Source: Paraglomus occultum (lineage: Eukaryota > Glomeromycota > Glomeromycetes > Paraglomerales > Paraglomeraceae). From it: 19,494 bases of DNA. The notes beneath the pieces were generated by a model. It was not told the origin of the DNA. It saw only the letters and a list, made by a program, of their open reading frames with translations, and searched no databases. A program made the position numbers and the translations under genes. This document shows, piece after piece, positions 8,347 to 18,749 of the stretch. Numbering within the stretch: the first letter of the stretch is position 1; every line of letters begins with the position of its first letter. The stretch lies in NCBI GenBank assembly GCA_910592205.1, contig CAJVPJ010000663.1, positions 1 to 19,494 of the forward strand, read 5' to 3'.

Positions 8347-9377
8347 CTTTCGAATATTTATTAAGTACGGTGGTTGGGGCGAATTTAATGATGAAATATG
8401 TAGCAACGTAACGTCACACGAATTTGATGTTTGTTACACTTTGCAAACAGATTAAGATGTTTAGTAAGATCCCTGACGATCAAATTAGGAATTGAATAAA
8501 CAGTCTAACGTTGATATAAAAATATGAATTTATCCCGCATGAGTTCCCGATTAGGAAGTATACGAGTAATACCAGCATTGATATTAATAAATCGAGCATT
8601 ATGCATGAGTATTACCGCTCGCTATCTGCCACGTGTACGAAGAGAAATTACAGTGGTTATCTACCAATGTTCATTAGCGGGTAAAAGGAGATGCTCCTCC
8701 GTACACAACATACATTGGGCTTCCACGTGATTGTCAAGCTGTGACTCTGACAACTTACATTTGGCAAAATGTGTTTATTGATCATAGAACATTCTCCCTC
8801 TAAAATGCACACATTCTAATATCTTCGTAAAATTATTACCTCCGAAAGTAAGCGTTCCTATAATCATTCTATACGTTCATATTACGCCTGTGACGAAGTT
8901 ATAACCTTCGAAAATAGGCTTCCCGTATACTTAAAGGGAGTAATGCTTATTTTCCGGAACTATTGGCAATATTACCTTTATATCTCATAGTAATTATCAA
9001 CTACTATTAGATTAAAGAGTCCTTAATGAAAATATTTCGTACCGTAATATTCCCGTCTGACTATGCTCTTTTATTATATTTATTCAGTAGAGCATTCGTA
9101 CGATTGATTGTAACAAATTGATAACATTGTTACTGTATCTGCGAGATTACGAAGTTTCATATTGCATGGCTAATCCATTACCAATTGTGTCCGTTACTAT
9201 TAATCGTGCGTTGTTTGCTGTAAAATTTAAATACGATGTGTGGAGAGCGAAGTATCAATAACACTCTAAGTTTCCAGATACGAAAAAGTCAGCCACATTG
9301 GCCATTTCCAAATATCACGTGCAGCTAATCAAATTTAAACCGCATACTAATACGTTTCCTCCGTGGTTTCCATCCTG
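8347..9377. other. 1-kb divergent spacer between the Sel1-repeat gene and Elp5
   Basis: This region should hold the promoters of the - strand Sel1-repeat gene and the + strand Elp5 gene. I see AT-rich DNA with scattered short frames, none with family features or splice support. A + strand frame at 8524-8730 is open for 68 codons, but its composition is unremarkable and it has no neighbours of its own kind. A CACGTG palindrome lies at about 9317-9322, roughly 60 bp upstream of the Elp5 ATG. No tRNA or other RNA gene was recognised. Confidence 0.5.
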
Positions 9378-10866
9378 ATGGCTTCGTTATTACTGGATCG
9401 CATTCTTAGCAATAAAGAATTTTCTCCGTTTATCACTATCGAAGATACGATACAGCAGACTGCTAATGTAATAGTAAGAGAGTTTATCAAACGAGCCGGC
9501 GCGAAAGAGTAAGTGTTGTGAACAGTGGTAATTGACTTGTAGGTGACTTATCGGAATATTAATACTTTTTTTAAGAGATAATACCATCGTCATCTTATGT
9601 ACAGATTGCTCACCTAGCTGGTTTACAAGGAGTGCTAAGAGGCTCCATTCAAGCAGGTAATATTTTGTGTTTTTAGAATATTCGTTCGGATCGAGTTCGT
9701 CACAACCTAATATATCTTTACATTGTAGTTTTGTTATCATTGATGCTTACTCAAGAGTGAATTTGTATGATGATAACGATTCAAGCCCGTCGATAAATTC
9801 AGATATTAATACTATTATGGTTGACGATATTGACGATATAAATCATTTAGCGACTTTGATTCAAGATACACTTGTGAAATGTAAGAATTTGATGTTATGT
9901 AATTAGATTCCTTGTAACAATTACCGACCTCAATTGCTTTCCGACATTGAACAGTGAAAACATCCACATTCACTTTGTTTATTGATTCATTGACACCACT
10001 GCTTCAACGCTCAACGTCTGCAACATTCAATCTGCTAAAGAAAGTAAGCAATAAATTCTCAGGTAAACTTTGATATCGAGTTAAGATATCACGAGCATAG
10101 CAATACATTATTCTAACTACTGTTGATTGTTTTAGATAATGGAAGAATGGTAGTAACTTATCACTCAGACATTCCAATTCCATCATCAATATTTAATATT
10201 GGTAATACACTGTCACACATGGCCACAGCTTCCATATTGGTGAATAATACGGAAATATTTAAGAAGCGGTCAAGAGGGTTCATAGAAGTGGTTAATGAGG
10301 AAGGGTTATCAGACTATGTCAATTCATTGGACAATGGTGTCTGCATCATTCGGTTAAAGAAAAAATCAGGAAGAATACAACATGAGGTGAGTCATGAACA
10401 CAATTATCTAGTAGATGTATTACCCCAGATGGTCATTAATAGTTGACAACTCACCATTTATGAGACAAATACATACCAATTGGATGAGTTGACTGGGACG
10501 TTCAACATATCCTTAGTTCATGATTTGAAAGTACAGGATGAATCAACTGAGGTATTTAATCAAAGTATCGCGACATTATTCATACTAAATACATAATATG
10601 CATTCACTGTGATCAAAACTCACCGTACCGTCTTTAATTTCAATTATTTTCGACACAATTAGCCTGACCCAACTACAGCCAATCTATTATTTAATTTGAG
10701 AATAACTGAAGAGCAGAAGAAGGCAAGAGATGAAGTGGTGTTACCATATGTTAAAATACATGAAAAGTCTGAGCCAATTGCAGAAAGCGGTGGAAGAATA
10801 TTCTATGATCCGGATGATGCAGATGATTTTGATGACGAAGATCCAGATGATGATTTAGACATATAA
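9378..10866 (+). CDS. ELP5: Elongator complex protein 5 (Elp5), 7 exons, 337 aa
   Basis: Elp5 is one of the three RecA-like subunits (Elp4-Elp5-Elp6) of Elongator, which modifies the wobble uridine of certain tRNAs. Exons: 9378-9508, 9576-9656, 9729-9880, 9955-10062, 10136-10386, 10465-10551, 10663-10866; introns are 67-111 bp and the phases all agree. Start residues MASLLLDRILSNKEFSPFI are typical of the family; then come a strand (NTIVILCTDCSP), FVIIDAYSRV, the FIDSLTPLLQRS segment, VVTYHSDIP, and an acidic end in which YDPDDADDFDDEDPDDDLDI closes the protein, a hallmark of Elp5. No Walker motif is present, as expected for this subunit group. The length is close to that of yeast Elp5/Iki1 (about 300 aa). 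Exon 4 must use the donor at 10063 rather than the one at 10044 to keep frame. The exon 6 acceptor (ATGAG) is the least certain boundary. The gene converges with Ssz1, leaving 95 bp. Confidence 0.88.
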
Positions 10867-10961
10867 GAAACGCGAATATCATTTGGCCATTATAAAGCAT
10901 AAATCCATGTCACTGCATTTACTGTATACAAATTCCAAGCAAATTTACTTTCGTCACACAC

Positions 10962-12965
10962 TCAGCTGTTTACTACTGCTTCGACGGTCTTCCCACTCTC
11001 CTGGTCTTTCAGGCCAATTGTACACTTCCTCTCCGCATCTATCTCGATACTAAATTCTACAGATTTCATTCCATTTTTTCCAGCCTGTATCTCATACAAC
11101 GCAATCTCAGCTATCAGTTTTTCGGCTGTCGCAACAGGACTCGTTGAAACATCACTATCTTCTGTGTTGTCATTGTCCTCATCTTCACCAGTTTGACTTT
11201 TATTATTCGTACTCCTCTCACTTTCGACTAGCCTCAATTCTCCTTCCCATACGCTAATATAACAATCATGCTGATCATCATTTATTGAGAATTCTACAAC
11301 TCTCCTCACTGGCAATGGTGTATTATTTGGTACAACCACGACAAAATTTCCGTTTGCGTTTATTATTCCGACGGGCTTGGTCAGATGAGGAGTTACCGTA
11401 ATATCCTTTCCTATTCGTTCAGCGATGTCTGTATTTGTCATATTAATTAAAAGTGAAGCCTGATAAGCACAGCCATATGAGATAACTTCATCTGGTTCGA
11501 GCTCTTGACGGATAACTGTGGACGGATGTGAAAATATATCACGTATGCGTGCTTGTAATTTGGGTATGCGTATTGCTCCGCCAATAAAGATCACCTTTTA
11601 AGAATATAAATGTATAACGTGAGAAATGTCCATGATAATTCCTCTAAGCTAAAGCTCACAAGACTCACCTCTTCAACTGAAACAGGCTCGATCCCAACGT
11701 TGCTGATTGCCTCTTTGACGAACTCGACGCACTTGTCGAATAGCTTCCTACTCATGATCTCGAACCTAGTTCTGTTAATGTTTCCGTTGAAATCGATTCC
11801 TTCCGCTAAGGACTCTACGGAACACAATGCTGTTGTGGAACTACTTAACGTCTTCTTTGTACTTTCTACAGCGCTTTTTAACTTCGTCAACGCTCTTTTA
11901 TTAGACGATATATCGATTCCAGTCTTACGCTTAAACTCGGATGAGAAATGTGCGACTAATAAATCATCGAAGGCATTACCACCAACTTGTGACGAGTGGG
12001 CGGTGCCGAGAATCGTGTACATTCCACTACGAACTGACATTACGGTAACGTCTATTGACTCTGATCCAAGATCAACAATTACAGCCAGCACATCTTTGGA
12101 TTCATCTCGGTAGTATGCAACAGCAGCGGCAGTGGGCTCGTGAATTAATTGTAATACTCTTAATCCTGCCGCTTCAGCGGCTTGTCGGAGTGCTTCGCGC
12201 TGAGACTGAGTAAAGTATAAGGGAATGGCTAATACAGCTCCGTCCACTGCTTGCCCAAGGAAATCTTCGGCACTTTCGCGCAGTCGGGAAATATATTTGG
12301 TGGCTATTTCAGACACTGTGTAAGACTTCTCTTGTAAATTGTGCGTTATTATATATCCGGGAACGGAATCAAGATTTGATATGGGACACGTAGGAAGAGA
12401 TGTTTCTGAAAGAATATTGTCAAGGCTTGAGGTAACATGAGATGGATTGAGGTATTAGAGAAGAGAATGTAGGAGAAGTCTAGAACGCAGAAAATCAGAA
12501 ATGGCATGCAATCATACGATCACTATATAATTATTGAGTTGAACGTCCATTTAAGCACCTTAAACCGATCAAATTCCTGAACTTTGCGATTGTATTCTTT
12601 GGATTTCCTAATGCTTGAAGTTTCGCCTGAGTTCCTGTAAACTGCAATCAATGCCGGTTAAATCATTATGATTCGCAATATTTCTACTGCTATAATTAAT
12701 ATCTTCACCTCTTCATCTCCCATAAAAGCAATCATAGTTGGGATTTGCCTCTCTCCATCTTCGTTAGCAATACAGTCCGTTCGTCCATCCTGATAAAAAT
12801 TTGATTAATTGATTCGTCGGTACATGATTAACTTAATTGTCTACTTTACGGAAAGGAGAGAGCGCGTTATTGAAATCAATAATATCTTACTTTGGCTGTG
12901 ATTGCGATACTCGAGTATGTTTGTCCAATTCTTAGACCAATTGCTACTTTTGCCGAAGGCGCCAT
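10962..12965 (-). CDS. SSZ1: Ssz1, atypical Hsp70 of the ribosome-associated complex, 5 exons, 542 aa
   Basis: Ssz1 pairs with the J-protein zuotin to form the ribosome-associated complex, which stimulates Hsp70 Ssb on nascent chains in the cytosol. Exons: 12965-12891, 12789-12709, 12641-12559, 12425-11669, 11594-10962; phases agree and the 542-residue length matches yeast Ssz1 (about 538). The N-terminus MAPSAKVAIGLRIGQTYSSI replaces the usual Hsp70 GIDLGTT loop, and a divergent phosphate loop is characteristic of Ssz1. Next come CIANEDGERQIP, NPKNTIAKFRNLIG, EPTAAAVAYY (about residue 140), VDLGSESIDVTV, SQVGGNAFDD, and VIFIGGAIRIPKLQ at the exon 4/5 join (residue 333). The substrate-binding-like region (from about 380) is short and carries an acidic Ser/Thr-rich insert (GEDEDNDNTEDSD, about residue 470). 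The exon 3/4 junction uses the CTCAAG acceptor at 12426. Pdr13 is the yeast synonym. A canonical Ssa or Ssb is excluded by the altered nucleotide loop. Confidence 0.9.
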
Positions 12966-13208
12966 AATTTGAATCTGGTTGAAGAAATGATTGTGGAATT
13001 TTTTAACAGAAAATTTTCTGGTACGACGGCTGATTGGGTATATGTCACATCATGTGAATGTGAATAATAATCGTGAGAATGCGGCTGTCAGAATATTTGA
13101 CTTGGGTTTCTCAAGTTCACGGTCCCACGAAAGCTTTTCAGCCTTTCGATTATTCACTCGTTTCAACGCATCTACAATAGGTGGCTTAACCAGGACCTCT
13201 TACGCTCT
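12966..13208. promoter_or_regulatory. Shared divergent promoter region of Ssz1 and the GRF zinc-finger gene
   Basis: Only 243 bp separate the ATG of Ssz1 (-) from that of the GRF gene (+), so both 5' regions must lie here. The region contains an upstream ATG at 13042 that opens a 56-codon + strand frame whose TGA (13210-13212) overlaps the GRF start codon as ATGA. No TATA element or factor site can be named with confidence. Confidence 0.55.
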
Positions 13209-14020
13209 ATGAACAATTCTCAAAGTCCCACGCTCTGTAGGTGTGGCATTGCAGCGGCCTTCCGTCAAGTACGGAAAACAGGACCTAATGAGGGGAGATT
13301 TTTCTGGAATTGTTCCAGAGTAAATGCAACGAGATGTGATTTTTTCAAGTGGGCTGTGGAAGATAGTGCCCTTTCAACTAGTGATGATTATAAGAGTGAT
13401 GATGAGAATGAGGAACGCAGATCATTATTGGGTAAGAGAAGAAAAGAAGAAGCATTTTGGATGAATAAGGAAGAGGAAATACGATCTAAACGACAAAGAA
13501 AAGGATATGATAGTCAAGTAAGTTATCTGTAGTGTATCAAAATCGTGTAACGTAATCTTTCTAACCTTTCCGTCCTTGCAAGCCCGACAAGATTATCACT
13601 ACACCAGGATCCAATGCTGCCTCGACTCACGAATCAGATACCATCCATGCCACTAAATACATGTTGACTCCTTCGACACCGACGTCTTTTGTTATTTCTT
13701 CTCCGATTTCACCAACACCAATTTCAATCCCACTTTACGCTCAATCAGTTCAGGAGTCTTTTGTTGACAAAGCAGGTGAAGAAATAATTTCGATGCTTCG
13801 AAATTATCTGGCCAAACAAGAACGTGTAGCGAATGGGTATAAACTGGCCAGAGATGAATCAAGAGAAAAGCTTAAAAATGTAAAACGGGAAATGGATTTA
13901 TTGATGAATCAAGTGAAATCACTAGAAAAAGAGTGTGAATTATGTAGGCGCGAGTCGGAGGTTTTGAAGGCCGAAAATGTCTTACTTCAGAAACAATTGG
14001 TTGACGTAAAGAAAGTATAA
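13209..14020 (+). CDS. GRF-type zinc-finger and coiled-coil protein, 2 exons, 248 aa
   Basis: Exons 13209-13517 and 13583-14020 are joined by a 65-bp intron with a consensus GTAAGT donor and phase 0. Residues about 9-49 form a GRF zinc finger: likely ligands Cys10, Cys12, Cys35 and Cys43, with the diagnostic GRFFWNC and CDFFKWA segments. GRF fingers bind single-stranded nucleic acid in proteins such as APE2, NEIL3 and TOP3A, usually as an accessory module. An acidic Ser/Asp stretch follows, then basic clusters (GKRRKEE, RSKRQRKG) that could be nuclear localisation signals, a Pro/Ser/Thr linker, and a long charged helix predicted as coiled coil from about residue 165 to the end (VKREMDLLMNQVKSLEKECE). 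No catalytic domain is present, so it is probably an adaptor or DNA-associated protein in the nucleus. Small GRF/coiled-coil proteins of unknown role occur widely in fungi. It converges with Ddi1. Confidence 0.85.
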
Positions 14021-14422
14021 AAAATTGAGTGGTGCAACAGGTTGATTTAGAATGTCTCTACTTTTAGGGTAAAGTGAAAGACTAGTTATTTAGGAAATGA
14101 GGAGGACACTAATAATTTTTCTTATGGACTCTATTATATTATTACTATATCTGTTAATTTATTACATTCTTTTATACGTAGTATATATTATATTCGAATG
14201 TCTAATATTAACTTGGGGGAAGGTCAAGTAACATGCTTATATATTAATATTAAAGGTACACAGATTACAACCAAATCCTTGTTCCAGTTACACAAAATGT
14301 ATAGCAGACGTTGGCAAGGATAAAAGTCAATGAATTACGATTTTAATAATATGAAAAAAAAACATGTAGGTGATCGCCATGTATCTCTGACATCCAAATA
14401 ATAGCATCACCAATCTTTGCAT
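14021..14422. other. 400-bp convergent spacer
   Basis: This lies between the 3' ends of the GRF gene (+) and Ddi1 (-). It is AT-rich with poly-A and poly-T runs (an A9 run near 14354) and should hold both 3' untranslated regions. I see no further gene, hairpin terminator or RNA. Confidence 0.6.
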
Positions 14423-16405
14423 TTAATCAAAGTGTATTAAATTAGCGGCTGATTCCAAATCACCATTTGTAGCTTCCAAAAGTTGAATAGCATATTCTCT
14501 GTCTATGCCAAATTGTACTAGACGTTTGATCTTTTCCTCCAATTGCGTGTCTAAATAAAACGAAACGTAATTTAACACAGAATGACATATCAAACGCAAC
14601 TGACAGATGTGTGTAATTCCAAACCTGAAGAAGGCGAAGAGGAAGAATCGGATGAAGACACGGCAGTTGCAGCAGCAGGATTTGTCGATGAACTCGCTGT
14701 GCCCTCAGCGCTCGCTGATGTCGTCCCTGGAGTCACTAGATCTTCATCCACAAATTCACCGTTTCGTGCGCTTTCTGGTAGTTCGTGTTCATTGAGAAAT
14801 GGAATCTCTTGGCCTTGAATTATTAAACAGTTCTTTTGCAGATCTATGCAGGCCTACAAAGCAAAGAATAAAAGTTACTATGGAATAGCAGGTGTCAAGT
14901 TGTTTACAGTGATAGAACAAACCTGGTGTCTTTTTAACATGTCCAGTCCAAATAGTAAATCAACTCCACGATTCTAGAAAATAAACGACCAAGATTAATA
15001 AAGGGACTGTTCAGCCCATATGCTCTAAGCTACAATTTCTGGTACTTTACCTCCATTACTACGAACGAACAAGCCAGATGAAGATCCTTTCCAACGCGAA
15101 TAGGAGAGCTATGAACACGACCCAAGATCTTTGCAGTTCCAACCCCTCTCGCAATACCTTCAAATCGCCTATCGACCAACCACATAAGTCTGTTTAAAAC
15201 AAAATAATGTTCAGTATCGTTTCATTCTTTCCTTCACATCCCAATACATTTAAACTGGATATAGTGTTCTTTACTTTACCCGCACGCTTCGGCACAACTG
15301 GGGCTCACTTTATGTAACCAATAAACAAACCAAATTAATACAATAATGCAATAATCATTGACCGACTGACATATAACGATGACATACTAATTGTCGCTTG
15401 AGCGCCAGAATCAACAAACGCCTTGACCGGGTGACGGTTTACTTCGACATCTATGTATAGCATTGTTACCTACAAATATTTCGAGAATTTCGGTGTTATG
15501 CGTGCTGATAATTTAAATAAATTTTAATTATCGTCAACATACCCGACCAAACACCTCAGGATTGAACTCCAAGGCGGTTTGATAATTTTCATTGATGTTT
15601 TGCTGTCGTATTGCTTCTTCGATTTTGCGTTGACTTTCAATGTCTAATCCATCAGGGTTAAGGCCTGTCTACAATAAGGTGATAAACCTCAATGAGCTTT
15701 ACTATCTGAAAACGAATGCATTCGAGCAACCGAAAATCGACATACAGAATAACTAGGCTCCTGTCGGGGAAGATCTCTGATTTGGTTATATATCTGGGCA
15801 AATTGTTGTGGATTATTCAAAGTAGAATTAAGGGCTGCTGCTAATGGGGGATTTGTCTACACAGATAAGACATGTTAGATTTGAACTACTATGATGAGAA
15901 AATCATTGAGCAGAGCGCAAAGCACGGTCAGTGAAACTTACGCGCTCCAATTGTCTTATTATACCAGGGTCAGAAATCAGATATCGGCGCATTTGTTCCA
16001 CGACCGACATATCACTAGATTCATTTGACGTGTTAGTCTATTCCAATACATTTACGTTGATTTCAAGTTCAGAGAAAAAAACTGTGGTTACGTTGAAGAG
16101 TTCGTTTTTCTATGAAGCACTACTATATCGTCTTCGATAATACCACATTGTGCTAAAGTTTTTTTAGGATCCTTAAGCTCTTTTCCATCGTGATAAAGAG
16201 TTTGATCACTAATGGCGACATTTGTCTGGAAAGGATAGGTGTCAATATTATTCATCGCAGTAATCAACACCGAAACTTTTAATAATTCTTATTCCGGGCA
16301 GTCTACCTCCACTTCAACTAAAGCTTTAAAATTCTCCAACTCCATTTGCGAATCCACTTCAACGTTATGCAATTCTCCCGTTTGAGTCGAAATAGTGAGT
16401 CTCAT
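14423..16405 (-). CDS. DDI1: Ddi1, ubiquitin-like/retroviral-type aspartic protease/UBA shuttle protein, 11 exons, 399 aa
   Basis: Ddi1 links ubiquitylated clients to the proteasome and has a dimeric retropepsin-like protease domain. Exons: 16405-16307, 16225-16092, 16014-15942, 15856-15746, 15668-15543, 15469-15388, 15307-15280, 15189-15051, 14973-14923, 14853-14625, 14550-14423; all phases agree and introns are 69-90 bp. Residues 1-75 are ubiquitin-like ([36 protein letters not shown]). The helical domain spans about 110-181 ([18 protein letters not shown]). The protease core has the catalytic motif DSGAQAT with Asp201, then [22 protein letters not shown], the [17 protein letters not shown] helix strand, [11 protein letters not shown] and the [10 protein letters not shown] end. 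A Ser/Thr/Ala-rich linker (about 310-357) leads to a UBA domain (residues 358-399: [20 protein letters not shown]). The catalytic triplet is intact, so an active enzyme is expected. The length is near yeast Ddi1 (428). Exon 7 is only 28 bp. Confidence 0.95.
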
Positions 16406-16874
16406 TTTCGCTGACCTGATAAACTGATCAAGAAAGAACAGAGGCAAAGAGTAAGGAGCCTTATTGGCGAAACCCCCCGCAGGAATATCTGCCCTCAACA
16501 CTACTATGGCATGACCAAAGTGAACGCCGGTGGTACAAGAATTTTAGGATAAATAGAGAACATTAAAAATCAACATATCGGGCAAAATCACCAGAATTAT
16601 TATTCATAACTAACTTTCGCGCTTTTTTGATTGGTACACCCGTGTTGTAGGTATTTTTAATATTAAGCCCTTTACTAACCATATAAAAGCAGTGCAGAGC
16701 ATGATGCTAGACGTCGTTACATACGTGCTAACTATAGTAAAAAATATTGTTGACACTAACTATTACGTTGTGATTGATTTAACAATATTGATGATGGAAT
16801 CTAACTAATTGTATATTAATATGGTTTAAGACTACGATTTTACTAGATGTGAAGAATCCTTCGGGCTTTTTACA
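16406..16874. other. Spacer upstream of Ddi1 with a 9-bp inverted repeat
   Basis: This should contain the Ddi1 promoter (reading leftwards). A TATAAAAG sequence occurs at about 16681 on the + strand. A perfect inverted repeat AATATTGTT / AACAATATT lies at 16743-16751 and 16781-16789 (29-bp loop). Its role is unknown, and such pairs arise easily in AT-rich DNA. No gene is supported. Confidence 0.45.
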
Positions 16875-17043
16875 TTAAAGCAGTAGCAAAGGATCGCTAC
16901 TGTCGTCATCGATATAGCAGATAGCAATTTGCCCAGCCAACAATTGAGGTGAGGCATTAACTACTTTATTGTTGTCCAACTGGAAGTTGAAATACTCAAT
17001 GATACAGTGCGTGTAATAAGAATGGACGGTTACAAATTTAGTC
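16875..17043 (-). other. Orphan terminal-exon-like open segment
   Basis: On the - strand the frame reads FVTVHSYYTHCIIEYFNFQ, then DNNKVVNASPQLLAGQ, IAICYIDDDSSDPLLLL and TAA at 16875-16877. It is open back to 17069 and has no ATG, but an acceptor-like TATAAATAG ends at about 17044, so it could be the last exon of a gene. Base composition is clearly less AT-rich than the flanks and the peptide looks protein-like. I do not recognise a family, and no convincing upstream exon was found between 17044 and 17455. It may be a relic of a gene disrupted by the Crinkler copy to its right. Confidence 0.3.
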
Positions 17044-17069
17044 CTATTTATATTGAAATGTATTATTGT

Positions 17070-17454
17070 TTAGCAATATGCCAAAAGATATATATACATG
17101 ATGAAGTTGAAGTCTGATTGGGATGACATTCAAAACAAAAAGGAAATTACTACTTTCAAGCTTTTAACATTCTTGTGTAAATACACGGTGACTGGTTATT
17201 TACTTTTTGGTCACTTAAGTGCGCCAGTCATAATAATAGTAATAATACAGACTGCGGCGTTATATAATGTGAAAAAAATTGTTATCTGTGTTATTATATA
17301 TTATTATATTATTTATTTATTAACGTGTTTACCAATAATTTGTGCTAAGGTTGTCAGAATTTATTATCTCAGACTAATAACTGACAAATTAAAACGAACT
17401 CGGATTTTTGTTCTATTTCAATATGAACGTATGGTAAACGCGCGTTATTTTAAC
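17070..17454. other. AT-rich stretch without a supported gene
   Basis: The + strand is open here for a 158-codon frame from 17098, but its residues are mostly Ile/Tyr/Val/Leu from ATA/TAT-rich DNA, and its right end (from about 17455) overlaps DNA that reads as Crinkler-like protein on the other strand. I see nothing that I can support as a gene. Confidence 0.4.
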
Positions 17455-17853
17455 CTATACGGCGTCTTTTTTCCGGTTGCGAGAGAGGACGGGACTGATA
17501 ATCCACTGTCTCCAGCCCGATCGCGTGATAGGGCAAAAATTGCATTTCCTCGGCAAGTCCTTTGTATCTATTAAATGCAGGAAGTTTTGCAAAAGATCTT
17601 CAGAAGAACGGTGGGGCATATTAGCAGGCAAGGGTAGCAGAGGAGTTTATTTTATCCAAGATCTTCTCGACGTCCGCATCATTGAAATGAAGCCTCTTTT
17701 TTAAAGTCTCTCGGGTAGCAAAATTCAAGTTAAAATCCTTTGTCATCGAAAGGGCGGCATGAGAACTGAATGTGTCGCCAAAAAATTTGCTGAAATTTCC
17801 CTGGTATATCAAAAGACAATCTTCAGGAAAAAAAAACTAGGATTACTGAATTG

Positions 17854-17930
17854 CCAATATGCTTGCTCTGTAACATTTGCTGTGGTGATAAGCACAGTAA
17901 TGGTGCGTGCATTATTATTATTAATTCTTT
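17854..17930 (-). repeat. Arm of 77-bp perfect inverted repeat (inside Crinkler remnant 2)
   Basis: These 77 bases are the exact reverse complement of 19418-19494. The arm lies in the C-terminal domain of the second Crinkler remnant. Identity stops abruptly at 17930; on the other side the partner runs off the window, so the true repeat is at least 77 bp. Confidence 0.95.
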
Positions 17931-18749
17931 GATTATCCAATGTTGATCCTTGTTGTATGTTTCGAATAGTTTCTGTGTTCATTGTGTGCTCTTTAGTAAG
18001 CAGGTCGATTGGGACTGGTTTCTTCCACTTTTTCGCTTGCAGTGCACAGACGATGTTCTCAATATTGTCAGCACCTTCACGATAAACGCACACGTCTCCA
18101 AATGACGCGCCATCCTTATTCATGATTACAATATCCGACCGCCAGTCCATTTGCTCATCACAAATCGTCAATTCTTCAAAGTGAGTTTTGGAAAATGATC
18201 TTGGGATGGAACATATGTCCGCGGTAAAGGTTTCTCAAGAATGCATAGTCGAACAAGTGCGCGAACAAGTTGTTGATGCTCTCTAGCGAAAGCAGTGATA
18301 GAGTAACGGCCGTCGAGAACTTTTGCTACTCTGTAAAGATTCTATCGATATTCTTGTTGATATTCTCCACGTCATCAAAAAAAGTGTTAGCTTTCTCCAA
18401 TTGACGGCCGAAGAACTCTTCCAATAAAAATTGCACTGCGCGTGGGAGGCCGCCTGTGTCGGATAGCAAATGAAATATCGGCATCTTTGGCATCCACTTG
18501 CGGTAGGGGACTTGGAATCGCTTAGCGAAATGGCCCATAATGTTGTAGCGTGCTCCCAAAGATAATACTGGACAACTGAGAAAGTGGAAAGAATAAAAGG
18601 TAGGTTTCGCGGACCGAGTCACATCCTGCCGAGCCGTTCCAGAGAGAAAAGTCTGTATGATCTGGTATGATAAAGGGAGCATTAAAATTAACAAGGCAAA
18701 ACATCATCAGTCACCCCAATCAATTTTGCAGTCACATCACAATCAGTCC

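Noticed and set aside
8344-8406. Extension of the Sel1-repeat protein by 20 residues to a TTG start
   Set aside because: Fungal nuclear genes rarely start at TTG; the first in-frame ATG at 8346 lies just before the first repeat.
8524-8730. A 68-codon + strand frame upstream of Elp5
   Set aside because: No recognisable motif, no splice partners and ordinary composition; this length occurs by chance.
11610-12113. A 167-codon + strand frame opposite Ssz1 exon 4
   Set aside because: It is the antisense shadow of a well-conserved Hsp70-type coding exon and has no features of its own.
14582-14818. Two overlapping + strand frames near the Ddi1 3' end
   Set aside because: They are antisense to Ddi1 exon 10, whose Ser/Ala/Thr-rich codons keep the opposite strand open.
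9378-16405. An operon or co-regulated cluster of Elp5, Ssz1, GRF and Ddi1
   Set aside because: The genes alternate in strand and belong to different processes; only the Ssz1/GRF pair could share a promoter region.
17098-17574. A 158-codon + strand frame with hydrophobic, membrane-like stretches
   Set aside because: The hydrophobic residues come from ATA/TAT-rich DNA, there is no family pattern, and its 3' part overlaps Crinkler-like protein sequence on the other strand.
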